Assembly: GCA_033439255.1 (NCBI GenBank)
Contig: CM065882.1
Coordinates: 186,001-250,000 of the forward strand
Direction of reading: 5' to 3'
Source of the DNA: Hericium rajendrae
Taxonomy: Eukaryota > Basidiomycota > Agaricomycetes > Russulales > Hericiaceae
Length of the DNA: 64,000 bases
Shown here piece after piece: positions 35,772-47,777 of this stretch. Below the pieces are notes generated by a model. It did no database searches. It was not told where the DNA came from and saw only the letters and a list, made by a program, of their open reading frames with translations. Position numbers and translations under genes: made by a program. The stretch's first letter is position 1. Each line of letters begins with the position of its first letter.

Positions 35772-37562
35772 ATGTGGTTGCGATCACTGATACCTACAAT
35801 CTTGTCATCAATAATGTCCAGGGACTTTTGGAACTCCATCGCAGCCTCTCGATTGTCGGATCTAGGCATTTTGTCTCCTTCATTCGACGCGAGCACCGAG
35901 AATATCCACCGCCAGGCTCTCGATGACGAGATCGCCGCGATGTCAGTGGCTATTCAAGGCCTTAAGGAACGGCGCAATACCTTATATCGCAAGCCGAAGT
36001 TCCCACCAGAAGTCCTGGAGCATATATTCGCTTATGCTGCATTAAATGAGATCTCAGGGCAGGGCAGGACGAAGGCCGTGGAAACCCTGGGCTCTGTCGA
36101 TGCTCGTGGTATGGAGTCCAAGATATACGAGATCCTCGGATGGGTCAAGGTCACGTACGTCTGTCGGGCATGGCGTGCCATCGCATTTGCCCACGGGAAT
36201 AGCTGGCTTTGGTCGACCATGGACACGGGCCGTCTGTCTAAGGCAGGCATGCGCGAGATACTGAACCGCTCGCATCACCATCCCATCACACCCAAGATCA
36301 CTTTGTCTATGCATCCTGACGAGACTGATGTGTTCAACATCTTGCTCGAGCCAGAAAATCTGTCTCGCCTTTAATCCTTGCAGATCATAGCCGATGAACT
36401 TGTACATCCCGAGAATAATATTAGAGGATGGGACATGTCTGATCACGCATATGACATCTTTTGTTCGTTGGCTCATGACGATCTACCTGCTCCTGGCCTG
36501 ATGATCGAATCGCTCGCCATTGCGTACAATGATCCCTCGAACTTCGCGTTCCTGCTGCCAGACGGGCTCCTTGCCCCCCATCTCCGTCATCTGACGCTCA
36601 AAGATATGCAGTTCTCGTCGAACGAGGACATCGTGACATACCCCCAGCTTACCCATCTCGATATCACCGTCGATCTTCAGAAGATTGGGAACAACAACAA
36701 CGTCAATGAATTCGTTGAATTCTTGCGAGGATCCCCTAGTTTGCAGGTCCTGCGCCTCATTGGGTCAATCCCAAATATGGTCCACGTCGAACCAGTTAGC
36801 GAAGAAAATATGGAGACACTGCGTGTAGATCTCCTGCATTTGGAGGAGCTTCGGCTGGATGGCACAGATCGCGACTGTGCCCTGTTTGGGCAGTACTTGA
36901 ATATCGCAGACTCCTGCTCAATAACCATCAATGCACTACCGGGAATGACCACGGCCGACCAACCGTATGGCTTTCTGGACCATATCATTCGGAGATGGGC
37001 ACAATCGCCCGTGCGGCTGGACATCCTGACAGACCACCCCGTCATCCGGATTTCGACGTGGAATGCTGCTGCAGGAGCCAACACAGAGGGGTCCGATGAA
37101 AGCAAGAGGACTCCCCACATAGACAGACCTCCACGACTACACCTGACGGCCACGCGCTTTCTCGCGGCTGAGAACCTCGTCGGTGTACACAGTCCATAGT
37201 GGTGGTGGGAGCTTTTCTCAGATGCAAGGACAATGCAGCGCGTGAGCGTTGATGGCGCTGGGGTGGTGAATGCCTTGATATCCGCATTGAACCCTTCTCT
37301 CTCACACCTGTTCGGGCAGCAGCGCGACCAGCCACTCTTTCCTGACTTGAAGACATTGTGCTTGCGCCATTGGAATCCAGCCACGCTGATAGAGGACCAT
37401 ACCCTGCGACGCTGCTTGCAGGCTTGGAGGGACGACGGGCTGGGCACCGTGATGGATATTGAATTCGCGTTCTCAGACGGGACACAACCCGGTGCTGACT
37501 TCGAGGCATCCCTTGCCAAGTTGGAGGGCCTGGCTACGTTCCATATAACAATTGATCAATGA
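35772..37562 (+). pseudogene. F-box/leucine-rich-repeat protein gene with two in-frame stops
   Basis: One continuous frame of 597 codons is interrupted by TAA at 36372-36374 and TAG at 37197-37199. Before the first stop are a short coiled coil (DDEIAAMSVAIQGLKERR), an F-box (FPPEVLEHIFAYAAL) and VCRAWRAIA. After it the frame continues as LRR-like strands: SLQIIADELV, LRHLTLKDMQF, LTHLDITVDL, LQVLRLIGSI, LEELRLDG. After the second stop come FSDARTMQRVSVDG and LKTLCLRHWNP. Each stop is one C-to-T change from a Gln codon. An intron could remove each (about 54 bp ending GCAG at 36384; 39 bp ending CTCAG near 37219), but the bases around both stops read well as protein. Intact members would be substrate receptors of SCF ubiquitin ligases. 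Confidence 0.7.
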
Positions 37563-38364
37563 ATGCACGTACGTACATAAACAGCGCGCACAGCAGTTTG
37601 AATGGGCAGCGTCGGCCGCCGGGGCGAGGTTTCTTCAGTTTTCGTTTCTTCAGTTTCTCGTCCTACCAGAGTAAGCAGATACTAGAAGCCTCACATGTTT
37701 CAAGAAGCATTTCCACTCTCCTGTCGAGATCTTCAGATTCGAAGAGCCGGTGATTCAGGTAGAAGAGGAAAATTCAGCAGAAAAAGTCAAACTGTCGAGC
37801 GCAGCGTTGTAGAAGTGCCGAGAATATCCAGCACAAGATTAGACTGGTGACTGTATCTCTCGAATACAATGACGGACGAATCGAGTATTATGTTGAAAAG
37901 GGCGAAACACGCATCCATCGCCGGTGACCGAGGCCATTCTGCGTAGGAGCCGAAGTCAACCGCATCCCCTGCTACCCCTCGTGCCTCAACGTCCGAACTG
38001 AGCTGGTTCAAAACTTAATTAATTAATCTTGATCAATGCTGCAGGACCTTGACATAGTGCGCACAGATCTACAGTCTTAGGAAATTAGTAAGTGAATGCT
38101 ATAAGTCGACGGTAAAGAACACAGGAGCAAAGAACACAGGAGCACAACACTCGCAACCTGTGCAGACCAGCATTGCCACTCAGACCAACCGCATCTGATC
38201 ATAAATGCACACGAAAGGCTGAAAAATAACATAGATGAGTTGGAAGACCAAAGGCCAAGAGTAATATTGCCAGAGCACACCTGAGACAACAAGATGGTTG
38301 TTACAGAGCAGAGCAGAGCAGAACTCGAGCTGTCTTCCCTGATCAAATTGCGGAGTATCGTACT
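37563..38364. other. Intergenic, nothing recognised
   Basis: Lies between two convergent loci. Contains a short AATTAATTAAT run near 38017. No supported gene. Confidence 0.45.
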
Positions 38365-39556
38365 TCAAGCCAAGCTCGTTGGAGCTACCAGGAAGAGGTC
38401 TCTGAGTGCCCTCAGCTTCAAAGATGGTTCCAATGGCTCCAGAGAGCAGAGCACGAGGTATTCCTCCTTCTGCGCACAAGGCAAACCCGACAGCATGTGG
38501 TCCCTGAGACGGCGGCAACATTCGAGCATCAGATCATCCCCCGGCAGAGGCCTCAAAGACTCCAGCGCCTTCCGGAATTGAATCGCATCCAAGGTCTCCC
38601 GACATATAGACAACCCTTCGACGTCAATGCCAAGGGTCTCCGCGGTGCACAGCGAGTCGTGAAGTAGAGCCGTCCTTAGGTTCGTGCTGCTTTGAATGAG
38701 CCCAGAGACGTCGACTCGCCAATGGTCCATGAAGTCCCAGTAATTCCGTGCACGACGCATGTAGTCCAAAACAAAGTAACTGATGAACCGCAATGTGGCG
38801 ACTTCAAAAGAAGAATTAGCTTGAAGAAACTTAGATTGAGGGTCGAGGGACCACGTACTTTTCTTCGAGAGAACGATCAAAGATAATATATGCTCTTTGG
38901 CGGGACAGAAGAGGGCCACATAGACCGACTCTGACACAACGGCCACGAGGACTGCAGATACAATCACCACCTGTGCCGCGACCACATAGTCGGCATACTG
39001 CGACAGCTTCTGCTGCAGGTCGATGTCCTGTTCGATCGTCGGGCACATTTCGGGGATACGGAGATGCAGTCTTCGCACGACGCATTCGCGGGCGAGCCAT
39101 AGGATTGGGGAATGGCACTGATGGAGGCCCGCGATCGTCGCTGCGAACATGGCGTCGAGCTCGAGAATGACCGTGGGGTCGCCTGTCTCGCCCAGGGTCT
39201 TCAGCCGTTTCAGCTCGGACAGAAACAGCTTGTAAGTCTCCACGGACGTCCTGGACAGAAGTGTTCAGCACGTTCTGCGAAAAGGGTCCGCTCACCGTGC
39301 GGGGTGATCCTTGAATTGTGTCTCGCCAAGAATCTCACCGAGAAAGCTCGTCCGCGATCTCACGAAGCTGGAACGAAGAGTGCAGCCGCGGTGAAAGCGG
39401 GTCCCAGTCCTTGTCCAGCCCAGGCTCGACGGTAAGACTCCAGAACGATGCCGCAAGATGGCTCAGGACAATATTGCGAAGGAGTTCGGCGGGGAGTGAG
39501 CGCGATTGACGAGCACCAGCTTGCGTGAGGACCTTGCTGCGAGAGTTTGGGGCCAT
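38365..39556 (-). CDS. F-box-like family protein, copy 2 of 3
   Basis: Exons 39556-39339, 39250-38859 and 38801-38365 join to 348 codons. The N-terminus has LPAELLRNIVLSHLA then LDKDWDPLSPRLHSS, matching the copies at 5722-6945 and 62310-63559. Exon 2 carries SPILWLARECVV. Exon 3 is the helical C-terminal domain. At the end of exon 1 the ancestral coding block (FLGEILGETQFKDH) is still present downstream of 39339 but is one base out of frame. Splicing from an earlier GTGAGA donor at 39338 skips it and restores the downstream frame, so the gene may still make a shortened protein. The second intron (58858-equivalent position here 38858-38802) is conserved in phase with the other copies. Role unknown. 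Confidence 0.65.
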
Positions 39557-40070
39557 TTGGCGGGATACAAGTACACTGAGAGTTCAGCAGTGAGAGAGAG
39601 GTATGCAAACCCGGAGAGTAGCCTGCGACCTTGCCTGATCTTGTGGATGGGGCGATGTAGTGAAGGTGGTTCTGTCCAAAGTACATGGACGCGTCGGCGC
39701 GTAGACTACCTGGCCAAAATGCATTGCAACTTTCGGCTTTGCTATCATTGTCAAGATTCCATTTGCCAGTTCCATGCACGTATTCAGCGGTAACGAACGT
39801 TTACAAGATCAGTGATCCATATCTCTAGGTATAACACCATATAAGAACCAGTGAATGTCAATGAGTGAGGGTACAGCAAGCAGAAGATACGGAAACGACC
39901 AAACACATGCCATGGTATCAGTACGGTGAGCAATCCAACAACAGATGAGTGAGATCAAAGAGAGATAGTACAACAGCAGCAAAGATGCAAGACAGACGAC
40001 GAGACGCGGGCCCATGCAGATCAGAGTAAAAAGTAAAAATGCAACAAGAGAAATCCAGCACCGTCCAAGA
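39557..40070. other. Intergenic, nothing recognised
   Basis: Promoter side of the F-box-like copy 2 and 3' flank of the RhoGEF gene. No supported ORF. Confidence 0.45.
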
Positions 40071-43051
40071 TTAATCCACGGGGTACAAGAAGCTCGCGAG
40101 CACCCACCCAAGCTCGTCCGTGCGCGCGTCGCGCGCAAGCAGCAGGCAGTCGTCCCCGTCGTCCACATACAGCGGGAGATCATCGTGCGTGCTCGGGTGC
40201 CCCGCCTCCTTCAGGATCGCGAACACGTCGCCGACGCGCAGGCGGAAGAACGGCAGGCCGTAGTACGCGACGCCCTCGGGCGGCTCGCACGCGTGCACGA
40301 CGCGGCACTCGTACAGCGGCTTCGCGCGCCGCCACTTGCTGCTGATCATCTGGTGCACCGGCGGCGGCGGCGGCGAGTACGGCGGCGCGGGGTCGGGGTC
40401 GTGCGCGTAGCCGTCCTTGTCTTTGTGGGGGCCGTGCGGCGACTGCTTGCGCGAGCGCGACGGGCGGCGCGAGAGCGCCGGCCGGAAGCTGTCCATCACG
40501 TTCTGCTTCAGCGACGCGGGCTTGCCCCGCTCGTGGCCGTACTCCGCCTCGTATATCGGCGTGTGCGGCGCGTACCCGTCGAACATCTTCCCGGACGTCG
40601 AGCCCTTGCGCAGCGGCACGGGCATGCTCTTCCGCCGCGGCGGGTTCGGGTTCGGCGGGCGCGAGCTGTCGACCGGGAGATCCTCGAGCCGCGCGCTCTT
40701 CGTCGAGGACTTGGTCGACTTGGCGGAGCGGATCGAGCGCAGGCTCTCGTCGGACGGGCGCCGCGTCACCTGCCGCCGCGATGACGAGGCGGCGTTGCCC
40801 TTGCCCGACATGAACGAGTCCGCGATGGGCGAGAGCGAGAGCTGCGGGTCGTGCACGGGGTCGAGCGCGCCCAGCATCGACGCGACGGTCTCCGTGCGCA
40901 CGGTACCCGTGCCGGAGCGCACCGTGTCCGAGCGCTGCAGCGAGCTTCCCGACGTGGACGCGCGCGGACGCGGCGAAATCCGCGGGGGATGCACGATCGA
41001 GAGGCGCTGCACGTCCTCCTCGATCTCGCCCCAGCGCGCGCGCCACACGCGCTCCGTCTCGTCGTGCCCCGCGTTCATCTCGCCCTCGACGCGCAGCGCG
41101 TCCCAAAGCTCGCCCCACTGCTCGCGCACGTCCGCCCAGAAGCCCGCCTGCCATGTCGCGAGCGCCTCCGTGCTGCGCGCGAGGCCGCGGTGCAGGAGCT
41201 TGATGTACGCCGGGAGCTCCGCGTGCAGCTGTCCGCGGAGCGCGACGTACGCCGTCGATGCCTCGAGAAGCGCGGGCGCGGGACGGCCCTTGGCGACGTT
41301 GTGGTTGAGGAGGGTGTGATGGAACGGCTCGAAGCTGTGCATCGCGTCGAGGAGCAGGATCGGCTGCGTGGTCGAGTCGACGAGGAGTTTGAGCTGCGGG
41401 AGCAGCTGGTCGCGGATGGTGTTCTCCATTTTGTGGCAGAGGTCCAGCAGGCGCGGGTCGACGACGTTCACGAACGCGTCGAAGGCCTCCGAGCCGCCGT
41501 CCACGCCGAGGCCGATCACGTCTCCGAACGCCGTCGCCCAGTCCTTGAGTCCCTCCGTCAGCCGCGCGACCGACTTGGCCCAGTCGACTGCCTCCTTCGC
41601 AAACGCATGCACGAACGCCTCCGCGTCTCGCACCTGCGTCTCCATCGTCGCGACCTGCTCCGCCTCCTCGTTCTCCGCCTTGGACAGCACCGCCCTGCTG
41701 CCCTTCACGCGCCCAAAGTTGACCGACGCCGCGACCGCGACCGTCAGCCCCTTCTTCTTCAGCAGCTCTGCCGCGCTCGGCTTCCCGAGCGCGAGCACCT
41801 CCTTGACGATCTCGCGCCGCCGCTGGCCCTCGTTCACCGCGTGCGACACCCGCTCCATCATCGCCTTCGCCCGGCGCAGGCGCGCCTTGTCCGCGTGCGC
41901 GTCCGGCGTCTCCTCGATGATCGCGTGCAGCAGCAGCGAATACTTCAGCAGGCGCTGCACGGGCTTGATCAGCAGCGACGGCAGGTCCCACGCGTGCGTC
42001 AGCGTCGCCGCCAGCTCGCGCGTGTGCGCCAGGTACGCCTGCAGCGCCGGCGTCTGCGGCAGGTGGTTCAGGTGCTCCAGCGCCGTCGGGTGCCGCGTGA
42101 TGTACGCCTTGTATATCGGCTCCATGCGCGGGATCTGGGCGCACGCGCGTGAGCAGGGCCGCGGGCGATCGGGCGCGCGCGTGCTTACCATCTCGATGAA
42201 CACCTCGCCGACGTGGTCCTCGCCCTTGCCGCCCTCCAGCACCGATCCGAGCGCCGCCTCCAGCCGCTCCGTGAAGCCGTCCGAGAACACCGCGAGCTCG
42301 GCGACGTTGCTGAAGATGATGCGCGTGTCCGCGCGCGTCATGGGCGGGCCGAGGGCCGAGCCCGAGGACGAGCTCGAGGCGGTCGACAGCGTGCGCTCGG
42401 ACGAGGAGGACGACTGCGGGGACGTGATGGGGAAAGGGGTCTGCTCGCCTGCGGAGCCAGATCGGTCAGATAGACGTCGTTGCCAAGGGCGTGCGGCTCA
42501 CCGAGGGCGAGCGGGATATGAATGTCCCTGATCAGGGCCAGATCCGAGGCGTATGCCCGCTCGGAGGACAGCAGCTCGAGCAGGGCGTGCGTGCGTTTTG
42601 AGATGGGCTTCGGGGCGGGCGGGAGGCGGGGCTCGTCGACGAGCGTCGAGCCGCCGATGGACGGGTCGGGTGCGAGTGGCAGCGGCTTCTCGATGAGGTC
42701 GTCCGGTGGAGGCGTGCGCGGCTTGGTGTCGACGGGGTCTCGGGTGACGGGCTCGGAGGCGGGAATAAAGGAGTCGAGGAGGTTCGCGAGCGACCCGAAG
42801 CTGCGGTTGTGCATCATGGGCAGCGGAATGAACGGGGGCTCGTGCGCGGTCGCAGAGTCGGTGGTGTCGCTGTCGCTGCGGGTGGCGGAGGAGGGGGGTG
42901 GACGCAATGGGGAGCGCGGAGGGAGAGGTGGTGAGCGTGGAGGGGAGGCGTGGTCATAAGTGGGAGGAGCGTCGGATGAAAGAACCAAGCCCACGCGGCG
43001 CGAACGAGGTTCGTCAGAAGCTGGCGAGACGAGCACGGGCTCCGGCATCAT
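40071..43051 (-). CDS. Rho guanine nucleotide exchange factor with DH, BAR and SH3-like domains
   Basis: Three exons, 43051-42502, 42448-42189 and 42134-40071, join to 957 codons. Residues 1-150 are Pro/Ser-rich. The DH domain starts at RTHALLELLSSERAYASDL (about 155) and includes IFSNVAELAVFSDGF, PRMEPIYKAYITRHP and the helix SLLIKPVQRLLKYSLLLHAII, the most conserved DH element. A BAR-like helical region follows (NFGRVKGSRAVL, WAKSVARLTEGLKDWATAFGD). After a long Ser/Arg-rich linker the C-terminus (CRVVHACEPPEGV to LGWVLASFLYPVD) resembles an SH3 domain. The DH-BAR order is that of dynamin-binding protein/Tuba and fission yeast Gef1, which activate Cdc42 at sites of polarised growth; Cdc42 as target is inference. 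The coding region is very GC-rich, which creates long shadow frames on the other strand. Confidence 0.9.
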
Positions 43052-44219
43052 GTCTCGCTAGAAGTCAAACTTGCTCGTGCACCGCACGCACCGCACATAC
43101 ACAGACAGCAAGAATACTGATAAATTCTGCGCTGACACGGCGGTGAATAAGCCTGTCAGGCCATGCACAGACGTCAACATGGGAATGAACGCACATGAAC
43201 CGCGACCCTTGTCCCCTCTGACACAACGGACACGTGAAGGCCACAAGGCGCGATAAAAGAGAGGGCGAGGCTGCAGCGCCGACACGCACGACGCTCAAAG
43301 ACCGCAAAGTTCAGAAGCGAGGTCGTTGCTTGCGACTGCCAGCACGTCCTCTTATCAGCTACCAGTCGTTGTGGTCAGTGGTCACAGTCGGCGGACGTGT
43401 CATTCGCCTTCGTTACCTTTTTCGTCCGCTTGCTGTATTTCTGCCTCTCCCTTCCTCAATTTGATTTCTCCAGCCCTGAATGGGTCCCGTGTGCGCTCTC
43501 GGCGGCTCTATATTCAGCGGGGATGGCTGCACCGTTTGGCGGTCAGGTGCCTGTAGCTGCTCGCGTACAAAGGTGAACGCAGTTGATCGCTGGCGACTGA
43601 TGGCTTTGTCGTCAGGGAGGACTTTAGAACTTTGGACAATGGATGGTGGAGTGATATCACTCGTGCCGTCGGAGCGGAGCGGAGCGTTAGACAGACGATC
43701 CTGAGGTACGAGCTGGGAGACTTAAACGGAGCCGTCGGCGAGCGAACCGCAGGCGTGGCACGGTGGGCGTTGATGGACGCAGAAGTTGGGGACGTTTGTT
43801 GAGTGCGGTAGAGGAGGACAGGAGACGGTGGAAGCAGGCGTCGACGTCGACCGGCAACCCTTGTTCGCAGTTCGGAACTTATTCGCAGCTCGGGAGGGCG
43901 CAGGGCCTGGCCGACCGACGCTTCTCGACAACTCGGAACATGTTGTGGGCTCGGGCTCGCAAGCTGAAATGCTGATACGTCGCGAATCTGCCTCATTCAA
44001 TGTCAACTTTGCGATTCCATGCATGATTTGCATCCATTTTTCTGTTGACGACAAACAGCACCTCATTGTCCGATACGCGAGGTTATTTGGCCACTGGAAT
44101 GAGAGAACAGTCCCCGACATTAACTATTCAGCACCGCTACTATTGTCCAACTTGTCCGTCCCGAACGTCCTCAACGAGACTACTAGCAATCTCTAAAATA
44201 TCCAAGGATCCACACGCAT
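43052..44219. other. Intergenic, nothing recognised
   Basis: Upstream region of the RhoGEF gene and 3' flank of the FAD oxidase. Overlapping frames without domains. Confidence 0.45.
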
Positions 44220-46850
44220 CTAAATCAGATTCGCGCCCGCTGGCATCGCAGGCTCGTGCGCCCTCGGATCCAACACCTTCCCCTCGCTATCCAGCGGCCA
44301 GAACGTGTTCCTAAACAGCCCCGCCGGATCATACTGCCTCTTGAGCGCACACAGGCGCTCCCAGTTCGCGCCGAAGCACGCGATGGTGCGCGCCGGGGGC
44401 TCGCAGCGGCCCAGGAACTGCACATGCAATCAGCGATCGGGCACGCGTCTTTAGTTCCGCGCGGGCGCGGACTGGCGGGACTAGTGTAGGAACGGGAGGG
44501 ACTTACAGACGGGAAGGGGCCCCCGGCCGCGACGGGGCGTATCGTGTCCTTCAGCCACTAGCGCAGCGGGTCAGCAGGCGCCTTCGATCACGAGCGAGGG
44601 GGTAGGGGTGCGGAAAGGGAAGGGAAGGGGCGGAGCGTACCTCCTCGGCGGTCTCGACGCAGCGCGGGTCGTCGATGCCCATGTCCCACTGGTGCAGCGC
44701 GGCAATCGTGAACGCGGCGGTGCGCTGCGTCTTGGGCACGCAGGTGTCCTCGAAGTCGCCGATCGCGCCCCCGGCCAGCTCGAAGAGCCACGCTGGGCGT
44801 GCCATTAGTTTCATTTTGTCTGTCGGAGGGAAGGAAGGGGAGGGGTGCTTACTGCAGCCGATGGGCGTGTCCGCGAACTCGAGCACGGTCTTGTTGATCA
44901 CCTCGTCGGGGAGCGACGTGATGAGCGCCGAGCGGATGAACCACTGTCTTCCCGCTACACACCAACACCTCAACCTCGCGCAAACGCACGGACAACCGGA
45001 AGCACGCACCCTTCCCGCGCAGCACCTGCGCGACGCTGTCCTGCTGCGCGAGGAAGCTCTTCTCGTGTACCTCGTTGAGTAGGCAACGCTCGCCCGTCCA
45101 GCTCGCGAGCGCCGCGAGGTGCGCGAGCCCCGCTTCGCGCGGGCCGACGTAGCACATCTGCACCACCACGAGCGAGTCCTTGTCCGCGGGCCCCGCCGTC
45201 AGCAGTACGTTCGCGTACAGCTCGCGCGGCGCGCCCTTCACGCAGTCGCGGAAGTGCTTGATCAGCGACGGAGCGGTGGCCCGGTGGAAGCGGCTGCGCG
45301 AGGGTAGGTGGGCGGGTCAGTGGAAAATGGGGTTAAGGGGGAGGGGTCGCACTAGATGAGGTTTCCGGCGAAGACGACGGGCACGGGGTACGCGAGAGCG
45401 ACGTAGCGCGTCGCGACGCCGAGGGCGGGCCCCGCGCCGCGCAGGCCCCACCACAAGTCTGCAGGAATCAAATAAGCATCTGCGCTGGCGTACCAGGACG
45501 GAAATAAATACCAGGGTAGTCCTTCTCATTGACGACGACGATGCGGCCGTCCGCGAGCACCATCTCCACCTCGACGAGGTTGTCGATGCTGAGGCCGCGC
45601 AGCCTGCTCAAAAAGCCGAAGCCACCGAGCAGCATGACGCTCGAGCCGACGGGGTGCGCCGCACTGCAACACGCACCATAAACAAAGACTCAATAAAGAC
45701 TCAAGCACACCGAAAACAACTCACAAAGGCACATGGAACGGCACGCTGCCCACCGTGCCGTCGACGCCCACCGCGCGCAGCGGCGCGCCCGCCGTGAACA
45801 CGTCCACCTCCTTCTGCGTCACACCCGCGCCGAACGTGACGTACGCGTGTGCATGCAGCGGCGCGAGGCGCTGCCCCGGCACGGGCACGGGCGTGGGCGC
45901 GGCAGCGACAGAATGCGGCGCCCACAGACTCGCGGTGAGACCCGTGCCGAACTGCCCGAAGGACGGCGGGAGCGCGGGCGCGGGTCCGCTTGACTGCATG
46001 TAGCCGAAGGGGTCGGGTGGCGGCGCGGAGCCGGGCGGCGTCGTGCGCGCGGACGACCCCGACGCGAACGTGCTGCTCCCGGCCGCGCTGGACTCCGAGT
46101 CGTTCGACGTCGTGCGCCCGTCTGCGTCGAGCGCGGGCGCGTCGAGCCGCCGCCGGTTCGCGGGCGGCTGGCGCGGCGTCTCGCCTGCGTCATCCGGCGG
46201 GAGCGGCGCGCCGTGCAGGAAGTCTGCGACATTAGCCGATGCCGCATCGTACACGCGTACGGACGTCGGGATGCCCAAGCGCGGGCTCTCGGCGCTGTCG
46301 TCGCGGGGCCGCTTTATGCCCGCGGCATCGTGTGTGGCGCCGGGCGTGCTTTTGCTGCCGGTGTCGCGCAGGCTGGTAAAGCTGCCGTCGGGGCGCGGCG
46401 GCTCGATGTGCGTGTCGTGGATGAGCCCGAGGTCGACGATGATGTCACCGTTGATGGCCCAGCCGGCGGTGCCGAAGCCTCCGGCTTTGATGGACGGCGA
46501 TAGGGCGTGCTTCGTGCAGAACTGAAGGATTCTGGGTGGAGGCGATGGTCAGCGTTACGGAAGGGGGATACGGAAGGGTGCTTACTGGCTTACGTCCTGC
46601 GCGTCGAGCGGGCATACAACGGCCTTGGAAGTGTTCAAAACGTTGCCGTTGAACATCCGCGACCGCTCGAGGAAACTGGCAGGCGCGCAGAATAATGTGA
46701 GGAACTGAACGCGTTTCAGCTAGTCCGTGGCACCCACCGTGCGTCATCTCTACGGTAGACCTTGCCTTTTATAAGCGACGAAAGCTCATCAAACAGCTGC
46801 GACGGCAGGTGGGATGTGACGCTAGGACGGTTAGCTTGTGTTTTCTCCAT
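44220..46850 (-). CDS. FAD-linked oxidase (BBE/PCMH type) with a large disordered insertion
   Basis: Flavin-dependent oxidoreductase of the berberine-bridge type. Exon 1 46850-46738 starts MEKTQANRP. The FAD-binding domain reads MFNGNVLNTSKAVVCP, KAGGFGTAGWAINGD and IIVDLGLI, then after the insertion AYVTFGAGVTQKEVD, HPVGSSVMLLGGFGFLSR and DLWWGLRGAGPALGVAT. The substrate domain contains the C-terminal BBE signature (CFGANWERLCALKRQYDPAGLFRNTFWP). At least nine exons; the last stops at TAG 44220-44222. Between IIVDLGLI and AYVTFGAG (about 45850-46405) lie about 185 residues of Ser/Pro/Ala-rich sequence with KRPRDD and RRR patches and no stop codon, which the family normally lacks. There is no signal peptide, so it is probably intracellular. 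Substrate unknown; the AKR and SDR neighbours suggest redox metabolism but not a defined pathway. Confidence 0.85.
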
Positions 46851-46898
46851 GTTGAAGCGGGGAACAGGAGATGCAGAACGGAGGTGACGCTCCCGGGG

Positions 46899-46906
46899 CT
46901 TTTATA
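46899..46906 (-). promoter_or_regulatory. TATA box of the FAD-linked oxidase gene
   Basis: TATAAAAG on the minus strand, about 49 bp upstream of ATG 46850. Confidence 0.55.
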
Positions 46907-47707
46907 GCAGTGAACACGGTATGGTTTGATCTCGCCGAGTATGCGGTCGACGACAGCGAAGACCTGCCACAGAAGACCGTCACAATACAGCAATGATGTC
47001 CGCTGGTGAGTGAGAATTCAGTTCCTGCGGCAGCGGGCGAGCGCCTTGGAAAAGCGGGCCCAGAAAGGCTGAAATATAGCTATTTGCGTCAATGGAACTA
47101 GATTTTCAGGAACTTCCTTGATGCCAGACGTCGGTGTGCAGCATAGAAGAGCTGAGCAAAGCGCCGTGGGCACCACACGTCGTGGAGAAACCCCTAAAAT
47201 GTACGTGTCCTCCTAACGGCATAACCGTTTATAGCTTTCATAAGCCAATAGAAAGATGGCTGTCACAAGCAGGCTTGTGGGCTGATTATGGTGATGGGTG
47301 CGGAATCAAGCAAACAAGCTTTCGCGAAAGTAGGATGATACGGACGGCCGCGATGTCGGAGTGTTGCTGAGCAGAGAGCACAGCAAAGAAAGATCAACGG
47401 AGTGCTCGGGGGAACTTCGGGGAAGCATGTGACGCGGTAACGTGACGTCGTGATGCCGACATGCTGGTGGGAGCGCGCAGTGCGCTAAGGACATGCGGAC
47501 TTCCTCCTGCCTGCTGCGGGTTAAACACGCTCCAGATAGAGTAGTAGATGTCTATGTCATCGTGGGTACCAGACATTCGCCCGTCCTTTCCATCTCTTTA
47601 TTGAACTTGAATACCCCAGAACGGTTCCAAGGCCCGCCGCGCCGAGGGCGGTCGCGTCAGTTGAGCGAAATGACGGTCCGACGCCGGTCCGTGCAGTGAA
47701 GAGGGGT
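46907..47707. other. Intergenic between divergent FAD oxidase and aldo/keto reductase genes
   Basis: Shared upstream region, about 0.9 kb between the two start codons, with a TATA box near each end. No ORF is supported. No operator-like repeat was identified. Confidence 0.5.
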
Positions 47708-47713
47708 TATAAA
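47708..47713 (+). promoter_or_regulatory. TATA box of the aldo/keto reductase gene
   Basis: TATAAA, 65 bp upstream of ATG 47778. Confidence 0.55.
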
Positions 47714-47777
47714 GTTCTTTCAGATCGGTCCTTGCGCCCTTCCATTAACTCTCTTCATATCCTGCAGGTTATCAACG

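Noticed and set aside
40180-42144. 654-codon minus-strand frame and several 300-430-codon plus-strand frames over the RhoGEF gene
   Set aside because: They are Arg/Ala-rich shadows of a GC-rich coding region. The frame with DH, BAR and SH3-like motifs is the real one.
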